Assembly: GCF_900215575.1 (NCBI RefSeq)
Contig: NZ_OBEJ01000007.1
Span: 1-64,000, forward strand
From: Natronoarchaeum philippinense
GTDB taxonomy: Archaea > Halobacteriota > Halobacteria > Halobacteriales > Natronoarchaeaceae
DNA length: 64,000 bases
Reading direction: 5' to 3'
The position numbers and the translations under genes were made by a program. Below, piece by piece: positions 1-9,255 of this stretch; positions within the stretch are counted from its first letter, which is position 1; the number at the start of each line of letters is the position of its first letter. Under the pieces are notes generated by a model. The model was given only the letters and a program-made list of their open reading frames with translations, was not told the origin of the DNA and did not search any database.

Positions 1-821
1 GAGAGGTTGAATTCGTCGTCCTCGTCGTGGAAGGCGTTCTCGCCGTCGGTCGTGAACAGCGAGAGGTGGGTGTGCATCCCCGAGCCGTTGATGTGGGCGA
101 TCGGCTTGGGCATGAACGTCGCGTGCACGTCGTTGGCTTCGGCGGTCGCGCGGACGACCGAACGGAACGTAGCGATGTTGTCGGCCGTCGAGAGCCCGTC
201 GTCGTACTTGAACGCGATCTCGTGTTGCCCCTCGGCGACCTCGTGGTGGGACGCTTCGACCTCGAAATCCATGGATTCGAGGTTGTAGATGATCTCGCGG
301 CGCAGGTCGCTGGCGAGGTCCTTGGGCGCGAGGTCGAAGTAGCCGCCGGCGTCGTGGGTTTCGGTCGTCGCGCGGCCGTTCTCGTCCTTGTCGAAGACGA
401 AGAACTCGGGCTCGGGGCCGGCGTTGACCGTATAGCCCATCTCCTTGGCCTCTTCGAGGACGCTCTGGAGCACCGAGCGCGGGTCGCCGCTAAAGGGCTC
501 GCCCGTCTTGGTGTCGATCACGTCACAGATCAGGCGCGCCGCGCGGCCGTCGTCGGTGTCGCGCCACGGCAGGACGGCAAACGTCGAGGGGTCCGGAACC
601 AGACGCATGTCGGATTCCTGGATGCGGACGAAGCCCTCGATCGAGGAGCCGTCGAAGTAGATCCCTTCGGTGAACGCCTTCTCGGCCTGTCGGGCCGGCA
701 CGGAGACGTTCTTGACCGTGCCGAGAATGTCGGTGAACTGCAGGCGAAGGAAGTCGATGTCTTTCTCGTCGATCTGGTCGAGTACCTCCTGCTCTGCGGA
801 ACTCAGGCTTCCACTTGTCAT
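1..821 (-). CDS. glnA: Glutamine synthetase, type I (3' end outside window)
   Basis: The reverse-strand frame is open from ATG at 821 to the window edge, giving about 273 residues. It begins [13 protein letters not shown] and continues with the glutamine synthetase beta-grasp region ([21 protein letters not shown]) and the catalytic-domain motifs [11 protein letters not shown] and [12 protein letters not shown]. The enzyme condenses glutamate and ammonia to glutamine with ATP in the cytosol. A TATA-like stretch lies near 850-862. The gene is divergent from an Lrp-type regulator across 127 bp, which fits the known haloarchaeal link between Lrp proteins and glnA. The C-terminal part is missing because of the window boundary, not a mutation. 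Confidence 0.97.
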   Translation of the reverse strand, partial: MTSGSLSSAEQEVLDQIDEKDIDFLRLQFTDILGTVKNVSVPARQAEKAFTEGIYFDGSSIEGFVRIQESDMRLVPDPSTFAVLPWRDTDDGRAARLICDVIDTKTGEPFSGDPRSVLQSVLEEAKEMGYTVNAGPEPEFFVFDKDENGRATTETHDAGGYFDLAPKDLASDLRREIIYNLESMDFEVEASHHEVAEGQHEIAFKYDDGLSTADNIATFRSVVRATAEANDVHATFMPKPIAHINGSGMHTHLSLFTTDGENAFHDEDDEFNL

Positions 822-948
822 GGAGTGTTGTCAGTGTAGCCGTGGATGCCCGGTACTAAAGGGCTACTGTTCTGCGCAAATCTACCGGTCTCGCCACGAA
901 ATTGGATATTCGTTAAATTCTAATGGCTGGAGTGAGTGGGGTGGTATA
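822..948. promoter_or_regulatory. Divergent glnA / Lrp-regulator promoter region
   Basis: This 127-bp spacer separates two divergent start codons. Rightward, an AT-rich stretch near 905-922 (GTTAAATTC) lies about 30 bp before the regulator ATG at 949. Leftward, CCTTTAGTACC on the minus strand near 850-862 is the likely glnA TATA region. Shared control by the Lrp protein is an inference from position. Confidence 0.55.
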
Positions 949-1407
949 ATGACGTACGAAAATCTCGACGCAAAATTGGTGAATGCGCTGTTGGACGACG
1001 GTCGCGCGAGCCTGCGGAGCCTCGCCGAGGAACTCGACGTGTCGGTGACGACGGTGTCGAATCACCTCAGCGATCTCGAAGACGACGGCGTCATCGAGGG
1101 CTACACCCCCAAGATCAACTACAACGAACTGGACTTCGACGTGACCGCGGTGATCCAGCTCAAGGTCGAGGGCAACGCCCTGCCCGACATCACGGACCGA
1201 CTCGACCAGCAAAAGCAGATGACCAGCGTCTACGAGGTCACCGGCGGCTACGACATCATTGCCATCGGCAAGTTCGAGGACACAGACGGGATGAACGCTC
1301 AGATCAAGACGCTGCTGACCGACCCCGATATCAAGGAGTCTAACACCAGCGTCGTGCTCAACGCGACCAGCGAGAACGAGCAGTTCGAACTCGATCTCGA
1401 GGAGTAA
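949..1407 (+). CDS. lrp: Lrp/AsnC-family transcriptional regulator
   Basis: This 152-residue protein has an N-terminal winged helix-turn-helix (about residues 1-55, with [20 protein letters not shown] as the reading helix region). A C-terminal RAM/ligand-binding domain follows (about 65-145, [18 protein letters not shown]). Family members bind amino acids and control nitrogen and amino-acid genes. It sits divergent from glnA; in Halobacterium a glnA-adjacent Lrp is known to affect glnA expression. The ATG at 949 is chosen because the HTH begins immediately after it and a TATA-like sequence lies about 30 bp upstream. The upstream in-frame extension has no family similarity. Confidence 0.93.
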   Translation: MTYENLDAKLVNALLDDGRASLRSLAEELDVSVTTVSNHLSDLEDDGVIEGYTPKINYNELDFDVTAVIQLKVEGNALPDITDRLDQQKQMTSVYEVTGGYDIIAIGKFEDTDGMNAQIKTLLTDPDIKESNTSVVLNATSENEQFELDLEE

Positions 1408-1469
1408 GAGAACTGCTTGCGGATCGACAGTCCTCGAAGCAGCTGTCAGTCAATTCTTTTACCCGAAGC

Positions 1470-2591
1470 TCACGCGTCGTCGCTGTTTCCTCGGAGTCGA
1501 TCGACGCGGTGCTCGATCGACGGGAGAAGCAGCAGATACCGGAGCGGCGTGAACTCCGTCCCGGCTACGAAGTGAATCTCCGGCTGTCGGTCGTACGTGT
1601 CGGCCACGTCCTCGTCGGGGAACTGGTCGCAGACTCGGTCGTCGATCTCGAACATCCGCTTTCGGACTGACCACATCAGCCCGAAGATGGCCGTGAAGAC
1701 GACTACGCCAAAATAAACCAGCTCGGTTTGAGTCGCCCCCCACGGTTCCAGTACGCCGATAGTAACGTACCAGATGGCGAGGCTAACCACTGCCCACATT
1801 CGACCGAAAATCCGGTGACGATATCGGCCATCGGCTTCCGCGATTGCCACGGCCAGATCCTCGCGCGTCGCACCTTCGAGGAACGACTCTTCGACGATCA
1901 GCCGCGATCGTCCGACGACGCCGAGTATCCAGACGGCTCCGCGGTGTTGGTCGGCCCCCGCGATCGCTATCTCGTCGACCGCAACGCCGGCTCGTTCGCG
2001 GGCCGCTTCGACGACATCGCGTTCCGCGTCGGTCGGCGAACGCAGTTCCCACCCCCGCGTCCGGAGTCGAGGGATCAGTGGGTAGCCCACTACCAATAGC
2101 ACGGGGACGCCGAGTACGGCAGCAGTCGTCGTCGAGATCGCATCACTCGCAGTGACGACGCTGTATGTGGCAGCAACGAGTACCAAAACGACGACTCCCA
2201 CGATCATCAGCCCCACTACGACGGGCCGTGCGGACGCTTCGTACCCGTGAATATCTCTGACCGCCGGCCACGCTCCGGTGGACAGTGCGATTCCCGTTAC
2301 GAGGAGTCCGAGAGCCAACGGCGCGTTGCTGAACAGTACGAGTAACGGGTCAGTGAGACCGTAGTTGGCGCCGATTTCGGCCATTGACTGGTCGACATCG
2401 GTCGCGTAGTACGTGTACGTTATCGCCCCCGCGACGAACGCCTCGATAATCAGCAACGCTGCGTTGAGTATCAGGTCGTCGGAGCGATTCGTCCTGCTAT
2501 TCGACGGAAGTCGCCGACTCAGTAATCGACCGGCTGCAAACGCGGCGCACCCCACGAAAGTAGCACAGACAAGATATATCTCTGCGACCAT
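1470..2591 (-). CDS. Membrane protein, degenerate M48 peptidase homologue
   Basis: This 373-residue protein has about six hydrophobic segments: several in the first 180 residues, then two after residue 265. Between them lies a soluble stretch resembling the catalytic region of M48 (HtpX/Ste24-like) peptidases. Where the zinc motif HExxH should be, the sequence reads AIAEADGRYRHR, so both zinc histidines are absent. The C-terminal end (SIEHRVDRLRG) matches the closing motif of M48 proteins. It is therefore probably a non-catalytic family member. A TATA-like AAAATTAAG about 30 bp before ATG 2591 suggests leaderless expression. Assignment to M48 is by pattern and is moderately sure. Confidence 0.6.
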   Translation of the reverse strand: MVAEIYLVCATFVGCAAFAAGRLLSRRLPSNSRTNRSDDLILNAALLIIEAFVAGAITYTYYATDVDQSMAEIGANYGLTDPLLVLFSNAPLALGLLVTGIALSTGAWPAVRDIHGYEASARPVVVGLMIVGVVVLVLVAATYSVVTASDAISTTTAAVLGVPVLLVVGYPLIPRLRTRGWELRSPTDAERDVVEAARERAGVAVDEIAIAGADQHRGAVWILGVVGRSRLIVEESFLEGATREDLAVAIAEADGRYRHRIFGRMWAVVSLAIWYVTIGVLEPWGATQTELVYFGVVVFTAIFGLMWSVRKRMFEIDDRVCDQFPDEDVADTYDRQPEIHFVAGTEFTPLRYLLLLPSIEHRVDRLRGNSDDA

Positions 2592-2797
2592 TGTTCCGGA
2601 TTGTCTCTTCCGAACTTAATTTTGTTTCTATATTGATGTATATGGGGGAGTCGACTCTACCGATTCTCGACTCACTTGCCGTGATGTTGGCAACCGAACT
2701 AAACAGGAGCGTCAATAAAAAGGGACGACAGTTCTAGAGGATCGTCCGATTCCAGCTAGCTGCTCTGTGGGCTGCAGCGAGACGCTATTCGCCGATC
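2592..2797. other. AT-rich spacer without a gene
   Basis: This spacer between two leftward genes holds the promoter of the M48-like gene near 2615-2630. It also has a poly-A stretch (CAATAAAAAGG, 2714-2724) downstream of the thermosome stop codon. No coding sequence was seen. Confidence 0.4.
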
Positions 2798-4468
2798 TTA
2801 CATCATGCCGCCCATGCCGCCGCCCATACCGCCCATGCCGCCGGGCGCGCCGCCGGGGCCGCCGGCCTCGTCGTCGCCCTTGTCGGTCGACAGTTCGCCG
2901 GCGGAGATGATGTCGTCGATCTTGAGCACGAGGTTCGCGGCCTCGGTAGCAGACGACAGCGCCTGCTCCTTGGCGTGGGCCGGTTCGACGACGCCAGCGT
3001 CGAGCGTGTCCTCGACCTCGCTGGAGAACACGTTCAGGCCGGCGCGCTGCTCGCCGTCCTCGTGGGCAGCGCGCAGGTCGACCAGCGTGTCGATCGAGTC
3101 CAGCCCGGCGTTGCCGGCCAGCACGCGGGGGACGAGCTCCAGCGAGTCGGCGTAGGCCTCGACGGCCAGCTGCTCGCGGCCGGAGACGCCGTCGGCGAAG
3201 TCGCGCAGGCGTCGTGCGACCTCGACCTCGATGGCGCCGCCGCCGGCGACCACGCGGCCGTCCGAGACGGTCTGTGCGACGACGTCGAGCGCGTCGTTGA
3301 CGCCGCGTTCGAGCTCGTCGACGACGTGGTCGGTCGAGCCGCGCAGCAGCAGCGTCGCGCCGTGGCTGTCGTCGCCGGTGACGTAGAACAGGTCGTCGGC
3401 GTCGTCACGCGTCACGTCGCCGTGGCCGAGGTCGTCGGCACTGGCGCTCGAAAGGTCCGAAACGACGTTGGCGCCGACGACTTCCTTGAGGAACTCGATG
3501 TCGGACTTCTTCGCGCGACGGACCGCGAGGATGCCTTCCTTTGCGAGATAGTGCTGGGCGAGGTCGTCGATGCCCTTCTGGCAGAACACGACGTCTGCGC
3601 CCGTGTCGACGATCTGCTGGACCTTCTCCTTGAGCTGGTCTTCCTCGCGGTCGAGGAACTGCTGGAGCTGGCTCGGGTCGGTGACGTTGACCTCGGTGTC
3701 CACGTCGGTCTCCTCGACCTCGACGGCCGAGTCCAGCAGGAGCACGTCGGCGTCCTCGGCGTCGCTGGGCATGTTGTCGTGGACGGGGTCCTTGTCGATG
3801 ACGGCGCCTTCGAGCAGTTCGGACTCGCCGGCCGAGCGGCCCGTCTGGGTCTCGATGTTGAGGAACTCCAGATCGACGACGCTCTCGTCGACCTCGTTCT
3901 CGACGGTGACCTGCCGGACGGCGTCCACGATGAGCTGGCTGAGGTGCTCTTTGTTGAGCTCGGCGCCCTTGCCGGTCATCGACGTTTCGGCGACCGAGCG
4001 CAGCAGTTCCTCGTCGGAGGCGTCGACATCCTCGGCGATGTCGTCGACTTCCTTGCGGGCCTGCTCGCTGGCGAGGTGGAAGCCTTTGATGATCGCCGTC
4101 GGGTGGATGTCCTGTTCGAGGAGGTCCTCGGCGTTCTTGAGGAGTTCGCCGGCGGTGGCGACCGCCGTCGTTGTCCCGTCGCCAGCCTCGTCTTCCTGCG
4201 TTTCGGCGACCTCGATGATCATCTCGGCCGTCGGGTTGTCGATGTCCATCTCCTGGAGGATGGTGACGCCGTCGTTGGTGATGGTCACGTCGCCCATCGA
4301 GTCGACGAGCATCTTGTCCATCCCCTTGGGGCCGAGCGTCGAGCGGACGGACTCGGCGACCGCGCGAGCGGCGTCGATGTTGTAATCCTGCGCGTCGCGG
4401 TCCTTGACGCGCTGGGAGTCCTCGCTCATTACGATCATCGGCTGTCCCTGCTGCATTCGCTGGCTCAT
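2798..4468 (-). CDS. thsA: Thermosome subunit (group II chaperonin)
   Basis: This 556-residue archaeal chaperonin subunit has the ATPase signatures [13 protein letters not shown] (about 43-55), [12 protein letters not shown] and GDGTTT (97-102). It ends in the flexible GGM-rich tail ([14 protein letters not shown]). Thermosomes are double-ring ATP-driven folding machines in the cytosol. A strong TATA box (TTTATATAG on the minus strand, about 4493-4502) lies just upstream, fitting a heat-inducible leaderless promoter. Which paralogue (alpha, beta or gamma) it is cannot be decided here, so the symbol is generic. Confidence 0.97.
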   Translation of the reverse strand: MSQRMQQGQPMIVMSEDSQRVKDRDAQDYNIDAARAVAESVRSTLGPKGMDKMLVDSMGDVTITNDGVTILQEMDIDNPTAEMIIEVAETQEDEAGDGTTTAVATAGELLKNAEDLLEQDIHPTAIIKGFHLASEQARKEVDDIAEDVDASDEELLRSVAETSMTGKGAELNKEHLSQLIVDAVRQVTVENEVDESVVDLEFLNIETQTGRSAGESELLEGAVIDKDPVHDNMPSDAEDADVLLLDSAVEVEETDVDTEVNVTDPSQLQQFLDREEDQLKEKVQQIVDTGADVVFCQKGIDDLAQHYLAKEGILAVRRAKKSDIEFLKEVVGANVVSDLSSASADDLGHGDVTRDDADDLFYVTGDDSHGATLLLRGSTDHVVDELERGVNDALDVVAQTVSDGRVVAGGGAIEVEVARRLRDFADGVSGREQLAVEAYADSLELVPRVLAGNAGLDSIDTLVDLRAAHEDGEQRAGLNVFSSEVEDTLDAGVVEPAHAKEQALSSATEAANLVLKIDDIISAGELSTDKGDDEAGGPGGAPGGMGGMGGGMGGMM

Positions 4469-4489
4469 AGTCGGTCGACTGATTGATTG

Positions 4490-4504
4490 CGATTCTATAT
4501 AAAT
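4490..4504 (-). promoter_or_regulatory. TATA box of the thermosome gene
   Basis: On the minus strand an ATATTTATATAGAA stretch is centred about 30 bp upstream of ATG 4468. This is the spacing of a haloarchaeal leaderless transcript. It is one of the best TATA matches in the window. Confidence 0.7.
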
Positions 4505-4845
4505 ATGTCGAATAAGCTCCGGTCGGTCGGTCAGTCACTAATTGCACTCAATCGCCATCGCACGGCCTCTTTCGGGTGGTTCGACGCACTTAGGCCCACT
4601 CGACGCTGTCGTTCGGCGTCTCGACGCCACCGCACTAGTGCCAACGTTTATGTAGCTCCTGTCGCAGCAGTCGTCCTCGTCTTGGTCGCGGGATCACTAC
4701 GGCGTCTCGACGCCGCGACGAAATCGGCTGGACCGCACGTCTTCGGCGTTGTTTCTCCAGCACTGCGCCGGAGTTCATACTCCACGAACGGAACAGATCC
4801 GCCCAAAGACTGATACGAACCGCCGGAAAATGTACTGCAGACTCG
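4505..4845. other. Spacer between thermosome and histidine kinase genes
   Basis: About 340 bp between divergent genes. A TATA-like AAGACTGATACG near 4805-4817 lies about 30 bp before the kinase ATG at 4846. No coding sequence or RNA was recognised in the rest. Confidence 0.4.
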
Positions 4846-6654
4846 ATGGCATCCTCCGAACTCGCCGCCGCCCTCTACGCGCTCTCCGGGGTCGTCTCGC
4901 TCGGCGTGGCGTCGTGGATCTGGCGCCGGCGCGACCACCGCGGGGCGCGAACGTTCATCGGCCTGCTGTTCGTCGTCGCCATCTGGACGTTCGTCGACAC
5001 GGCAGCAGCCCTCTCGGGCGACGCCGCCTCGCAGTGGCTGCTCTGGCAGACTGTCCGCTGGTCGGTGATCGCGTTCGTCCCCGCGCTCTGGTTTCTGTTC
5101 ACGCTTCGGTACACGAACCTCTATGCAGACTACTTCCGGCCGATCGCGGCGCTCCTGTTCGCCGAGGCGACGGCCGTCGCTGTACTGACGCTGACCAACG
5201 GGAGCCACCAGCTCGTCTGGGATCTCGATGCCGCGTCTCAGACGGGGCCAGCAGTAGCGACGGTCGGCCCGGTGTACGTCGCTCACATGTTCGTCACGAC
5301 GTGGCTGGTGCTGGGCGGCATCGTCTTGCTGTTACAGGTCATCGTCGACGCCCGGGACGCCCACCGGACCCAGCCGGCGGTGCTGATCGCCGCGGGTTCG
5401 ATCGTGCTCGCGTCGAGCGTCGGCTCCGCCGTCGGATCGATCCCGATCGACGACGTGAATCTCACGCCGCTGGGGCTGGGACTCGGCAGCGTCGTCACCG
5501 CGTGGGCGCTGTACCGACATCGCCTGTTCGACATCTACCCCGTCGAGAGCGAGACGGTCATGACCGCGATCCGCGACGCCGTCGTGGTCGTGAACGAGGA
5601 TGGCTTCGTCACCGACTACAACCCCGCCGGAGCCGACCTGCTCGTCGTTGACGATCCGGTTGGCACTGCCGCCAGCGAAGCCCTGCCCTTCGACGACTCG
5701 GCGCTCGACGTTGTTCCCTCGACGGCCGCCGACGGCGGGGCTGCAACATCTTCGGCTTCGCTCCCTCCGACTGACGCTCTCGACGGCGACGCCGAGAGCG
5801 CGTTCGGTGCTGGTGGCGGCCGGGATGGCACGGACGGCCGTACGACGACGGAACTCACCGCGACGGTCGACGGCGAGCGCCGTCACTTCCTACTCGACGT
5901 TTCACGGCTGTCCCAGCACGGCGACCGGACAGGATCGCTGCTGGTCTTCCGCGACGAGACGACCCGCCGCGAGCAGCGACGCGAACTCGAGCGCCAGAGC
6001 GAGCACATGGAGCAGTTCGCCAGCACGGTTTCTCACGACCTCCGGAATCCCCTGACCGTCGCCGAGAGTTCGCTCGAACTGCTCTCGCGCAAGTCCGACC
6101 ACCGCGAGGCAGAGATGGTCGAAGATAGTTTAGAGCGTATGCGAACGATCATTGATGAATCGCTCTCCTTTGCCCGGTCGGGCCAGCGCCTCGACGACGC
6201 CGATCTCGCGGCGGTCGACCTCGACGCCGCCGCACAGGCGGGCTGGGACTACGTCGACGCTGCCGACGCGACGCTGACCGTCGACGACGACATCGCCGTC
6301 GTCGCCAACGAAGAACGGCTCCAACGCATGCTCGAGAACCTGTTCCGTAACGCCGTGGACCACGGCGGCGCCGACGTGACGGTTCGCGTCGGCCGAATCG
6401 GGGACAAGTCTGGCTTTTACGTTGCAGACGACGGTCCCGGAATCCCCGACGACCACCGCGCGGACGTGTTCGAGCGCGGCTTCACCACCGACGACGACGG
6501 CACCGGCTTCGGGCTGGCGATCGTCGACGCCATCGCCGGCGCGCACGGCTGGGAGATCTCGGCGTCCGAGAGCGAGTCCGGCGGCGCCCGGTTCGACGTG
6601 ACTGGCTGTACTGTCGATCCGCGCTCCGCCGCCGACCAACCCGGCCCCGCTTGA
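4846..6654 (+). CDS. Membrane sensor histidine kinase (7TM-PAS-HisKA-HATPase)
   Basis: This 602-residue protein has about seven membrane helices in residues 1-220, resembling the N-terminal 7TM module of archaeal kinases. A PAS-like domain follows from about 230 (IRDAVVVVNEDGFVTDYNPAG), with an insert rich in Ser/Ala/Asp near 290-330. The HisKA H-box is SHDLRNPLTVAESSLELL. The HATPase has an N-box (ENLFRNAVDHGG), G1 (DDGPGIPDDH) and G2 (GTGFGLAI), all apparently intact. It should autophosphorylate on the H-box histidine. No response regulator is adjacent, so the partner is unknown. Confidence 0.9.
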   Translation: MASSELAAALYALSGVVSLGVASWIWRRRDHRGARTFIGLLFVVAIWTFVDTAAALSGDAASQWLLWQTVRWSVIAFVPALWFLFTLRYTNLYADYFRPIAALLFAEATAVAVLTLTNGSHQLVWDLDAASQTGPAVATVGPVYVAHMFVTTWLVLGGIVLLLQVIVDARDAHRTQPAVLIAAGSIVLASSVGSAVGSIPIDDVNLTPLGLGLGSVVTAWALYRHRLFDIYPVESETVMTAIRDAVVVVNEDGFVTDYNPAGADLLVVDDPVGTAASEALPFDDSALDVVPSTAADGGAATSSASLPPTDALDGDAESAFGAGGGRDGTDGRTTTELTATVDGERRHFLLDVSRLSQHGDRTGSLLVFRDETTRREQRRELERQSEHMEQFASTVSHDLRNPLTVAESSLELLSRKSDHREAEMVEDSLERMRTIIDESLSFARSGQRLDDADLAAVDLDAAAQAGWDYVDAADATLTVDDDIAVVANEERLQRMLENLFRNAVDHGGADVTVRVGRIGDKSGFYVADDGPGIPDDHRADVFERGFTTDDDGTGFGLAIVDAIAGAHGWEISASESESGGARFDVTGCTVDPRSAADQPGPA

Positions 6655-6919
6655 CCTGACCGCTTTGACGTGTCGATCGACAGCATCCCGCCGTCTTGGG
6701 GCTCTCCGGCGTATGAACCGGCAGCATCGGCCGATAGCTGTGTCTTCACCTTTCGGCCTGCTCAGACTATCGTCGTACAAGACTCGGCCGCTGCTGGCGC
6801 CACTGTCCGCTCCTTCGGCGCCGCGTCGTTTTTGATCCCGTTGCAGATCGGCGTCACAGCCCACTACAAATATGGACGGGAGGGGTGATAGTTTGAGTAT
6901 CCAAAAACAGCGTGTGCGT
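6655..6919. other. Spacer with symporter promoter
   Basis: This region lies between the kinase and the symporter. ACTACAAATATGG (6862-6874) is the likely TATA box for the downstream gene. GGGAGGGGTGA (6878-6888) resembles a Shine-Dalgarno sequence in front of an in-frame TTG at 6893. No gene was seen in the rest. Confidence 0.4.
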
Positions 6920-8224
6920 ATGCGCCAACTGTTTCGCTCCCTCTGGGGACGGTATCGATCCGTACCGCTGATCTATCGCATCGCGCTCGCGTTCGTTCTC
7001 GGCTCGGTTGCCGGGGTCGCGTTCGGCGAGCGCATGACTGTCGTCCGCCCATTCGGCGACCTGTTCTTACGGCTTCTCAACATGCTGATCGTCCCGATCA
7101 TCGTGTTCACGCTACTGACCGGGATTCGCCAGCTCTCCCCGGCGCGACTCGGTCGGATCGGCGGCGCGACGGTCGGGCTGTACGCCGTCACGACGACCGT
7201 CGCGGGGCTGATCGGACTGGCCGTCGCAAACATTCTCCAACCCGGCCGCGGCGTCGAGTTCACCGGCGGCGAGGCGCAGTCCCAAGCGCCGCCCTCGCTC
7301 ACCGAGGTCGTGCTCGGTATCGTCCCGAGCAACCCGGCGGCGGCGATGGCGGAGGGCAACCTGCTTGCGACGGTCTTTTTCGTGATCGTCTTCGGCATCG
7401 CGCTGACCTACGTCCGGGCCCAGAAAGAGGAGTACGCCGACAGCGTCGACTCGGTGTTCGAGGCGTTCGAGGTCGGCGCCGAGGCGATGTTCGTCGTCGT
7501 CCGCGGCGTCCTCGAGTACGGCGTGGTCGGCGTCTTCGCGCTGATGGCCGTCGGGATCGGAACCGAGGGCGTCGGCGTCTTCTCCTCGCTGGGCGCGCTC
7601 GTGCTCGCAATCGGCATCGCCGTCGTCGTTCACATCGCGTTCACGTACCTGTTCGTCCTCATGAGCGTGGTCGCCGACGTGTCGCCGGTCGCGTTTCTGG
7701 CGGGCGCGAAAGACGCCATGGTGACGGCGTTTGCCACGCGCTCGTCGACCGGGACGCTCCCGGTGACGATGACCAACGCCGAGGACGACCTCCGCATCAA
7801 AGAGCGGGTCTACTCCTTTGCGCTGCCCGTCGGCGCCACCGCGAACATGGACGGCGCCGCCATTCGGCAGGCGATCACCGTCGTGTTCGCCGCCAACGTC
7901 GTCGGCCAGCCGCTGGCGCTCGCCGAGCAGGTGCTCGTGCTGGTCGTCGCTGTCCTCATCAGCATCGGAACCGCGGGCGTCCCCGGTGCCGGCCTCGTCA
8001 TGCTCACCGTCATCCTCAATCAGGTCGGACTCCCGCTGGCTCTGGTCGGCTTCGTCGCCGGCGTCGACCCGATCCTCGGCCGCATCGCCACGATGAACAA
8101 CGTTACCGGCGATCTGGCTGTCGCCACGGTCGTCGGCAAGTGGAACGACGCGGTCGACCTCGACGGCGGCGTCTGGTCGCGTGACTCAGCGGGCGTTGCC
8201 GAAGTCGCGCCCGGCGACGACTGA
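6920..8224 (+). CDS. Dicarboxylate/amino acid:cation symporter (DAACS family)
   Basis: This protein of about 434 residues contains the family's repeated hydrophobic helices. It also has the re-entrant loop and binding motifs FATRSSTGTLPVTM, PVGATANMDGAA and GTAGVPGAG. Family members bring glutamate, aspartate or C4-dicarboxylates into the cell with Na+ or H+. The ATG at 6920 was chosen because a probable TATA box lies at 6862-6874. An in-frame TTG at 6893 preceded by a good SD-like sequence, or ATG 6872, would add 9 or 16 residues. A 9-bp inverted repeat follows the stop codon. Confidence 0.92.
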   Translation: MRQLFRSLWGRYRSVPLIYRIALAFVLGSVAGVAFGERMTVVRPFGDLFLRLLNMLIVPIIVFTLLTGIRQLSPARLGRIGGATVGLYAVTTTVAGLIGLAVANILQPGRGVEFTGGEAQSQAPPSLTEVVLGIVPSNPAAAMAEGNLLATVFFVIVFGIALTYVRAQKEEYADSVDSVFEAFEVGAEAMFVVVRGVLEYGVVGVFALMAVGIGTEGVGVFSSLGALVLAIGIAVVVHIAFTYLFVLMSVVADVSPVAFLAGAKDAMVTAFATRSSTGTLPVTMTNAEDDLRIKERVYSFALPVGATANMDGAAIRQAITVVFAANVVGQPLALAEQVLVLVVAVLISIGTAGVPGAGLVMLTVILNQVGLPLALVGFVAGVDPILGRIATMNNVTGDLAVATVVGKWNDAVDLDGGVWSRDSAGVAEVAPGDD

Positions 8225-8264
8225 GAGCGTTCCGGAGCGACCGTTTCACGCTCGACTTACGAGT

Positions 8265-8287
8265 GGCGAGCACACGGGGTGCTCGCC
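8265..8287 (+). terminator. Perfect 9-bp inverted repeat after the symporter gene
   Basis: GGCGAGCAC (8265-8273) and GTGCTCGCC (8279-8287) are separated by ACGGG, 41 bp after the symporter stop. No T-run follows, so termination is only a possibility. It could also be part of the tRNA-linked repeat region that starts at 8302. Confidence 0.35.
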
Positions 8288-8301
8288 GATTAGTTCGCGG
8301 A

Positions 8302-8329
8302 AGAAACGCCAGGACAGGGATTTGAACCC
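8302..8329 (-). repeat. 28-bp direct repeat of the tRNA-Ser 3' end (att-like)
   Basis: Positions 8302-8329 are identical to 8454-8481. The second copy covers the last 23 nt of tRNA-Ser(GGA) (3' T-arm strand, acceptor strand and discriminator base) plus 5 nt of downstream DNA. Such tRNA 3'-end copies are the usual attachment sites left by tyrosine-integrase elements. No integrase gene is present in the 124 bp between the copies. The inner DNA also has an inverted 11-nt T-arm copy (8377-8387, TTCAAATCCCT). Confidence 0.7.
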
Positions 8330-8458
8330 GATGCCAGACGGTCGCCTCGCGGTGCTCGGCGCTGCGTCTGCCGTGATTCAAATCCCTTCATTAGTCGTTC
8401 CTCGACGACGTGCGTCGCTCGGCGATGGAACGCCTCGCGGGAATGTCGTCGAGAGAAA

Positions 8459-8540
8459 CGCCAGGACAGGGATTTGAACCCTGAATCCCGAAAGGGAACA
8501 CGCTTTCCAGGCGTGCGCCTTGCCGTTCGGCCATCCTGGC
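8459..8540 (-). tRNA. tRNA-Ser (anticodon GGA)
   Basis: On the minus strand the molecule begins GCCAGGAUGGCCGAACGG and ends GTCCTGGC plus discriminator G, an 82-nt class II tRNA. The acceptor stem GCCAGGA pairs with TCCTGGC. The anticodon loop CTGGAAA gives GGA. The variable arm (TTCCCTTTCGGGAT) and T-arm (GGGTTCAAATCCC) are intact. CCA is not encoded. The 3' end is duplicated 152 bp away (8302-8329), suggesting use as an integration site. Confidence 0.95.
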
Positions 8541-8567
8541 TCGTACGGCAGTAGACGGGTCTGTAGT

Positions 8568-8771
8568 TTAAACCCTTTCTTTCCGATCCAGCCAGCCCTC
8601 GGCCAGATACGACGTGCCCGCGGCGGCGACGCCGACCAGCAGCGTCACGCCGGCGACGGCGCCAACGGACGTGAACTCGCCGTCGAGGAGCAGATACGCC
8701 TGATGGAGCACGAGAAAGGAGAGCGCGCCGATCACGCCCCACAGCAGGCTGGCTTTGACCCTCGGTCTCAC
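8568..8771 (-). CDS. Small two-helix membrane protein, unknown function
   Basis: This 67-residue protein starts at GTG 8771 and has two hydrophobic segments (about 8-28 and 35-55) with a basic-acidic tail (AEGWLDRKERV). Its start codon overlaps the stop of the upstream ridA gene (GTGA), so it is translated as the second gene of that operon. I do not recognise a functional family; small proteins of this type are common in haloarchaea. Confidence 0.7.
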   Translation of the reverse strand: MRPRVKASLLWGVIGALSFLVLHQAYLLLDGEFTSVGAVAGVTLLVGVAAAGTSYLAEGWLDRKERV

Positions 8772-9148
8772 GGCTGGGCGGCGACGGCTTCGATCTCGAC
8801 GCCGACGCCTTTGGGGAGCGCGCCGACCTCGACGGCGCTGCGGGCCGGCGGATCGGTCTCGAAGTAGTTGCTGTAGGTCTCGTTCATCTCCTCGAACTCC
8901 TCGATGTCGTCGAGATACACCGTCACCTTCAGCACGTCGTCGGGGCTCAGCCCCTCCTCGTCGAGAATGGCGACGATGTTATCGAGCGACTGCCGGGTCT
9001 GGACAGCGATCGGCTCGTCGTCGAGGAGTTCGCCTTCCGGAGTCAGGGGAATCTGGCCCGCGGTGAAGACCAGATCGCCGTTCGTCGTCGCTTGGCTGTA
9101 GGCGCCGACGGCCCGCGGTGCGTCGGTCGTGTTGATGACGCGTTTCAT
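8768..9148 (-). CDS. ridA: RidA (YjgF/YER057c/UK114) family enamine/imine deaminase
   Basis: This 126-residue protein has the family motifs GAYSQATTNGDLVFTAGQIP and, near the C-terminus, PPARSAVEVGALPKGVGVEIEAVA, including the arginine that binds the substrate carboxylate. RidA hydrolyses reactive 2-aminoacrylate and 2-aminocrotonate released by PLP enzymes such as threonine dehydratase. That fits the ilvA gene 320 bp away on the same strand. The ATG at 9148 was chosen from family length; the upstream in-frame extension is not conserved in sequence type. Confidence 0.93.
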   Translation of the reverse strand: MKRVINTTDAPRAVGAYSQATTNGDLVFTAGQIPLTPEGELLDDEPIAVQTRQSLDNIVAILDEEGLSPDDVLKVTVYLDDIEEFEEMNETYSNYFETDPPARSAVEVGALPKGVGVEIEAVAAQP

Positions 9149-9255
9149 GCTCGGGAGGTAATCGCGGCGCGGCTTAAAACTTCGACGTGGAAGCGTGGCG
9201 TCCGCCACAGATGTCGTCCCAAAAACACTTGTCACCGCCCGCTGTCGGGGGTGAT

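Noticed and set aside
8302-8390. A second, degenerate tRNA gene
   Set aside because: Only the 3' T-arm and acceptor strand are copied; there is no matching 5' acceptor, D-arm or anticodon arm.
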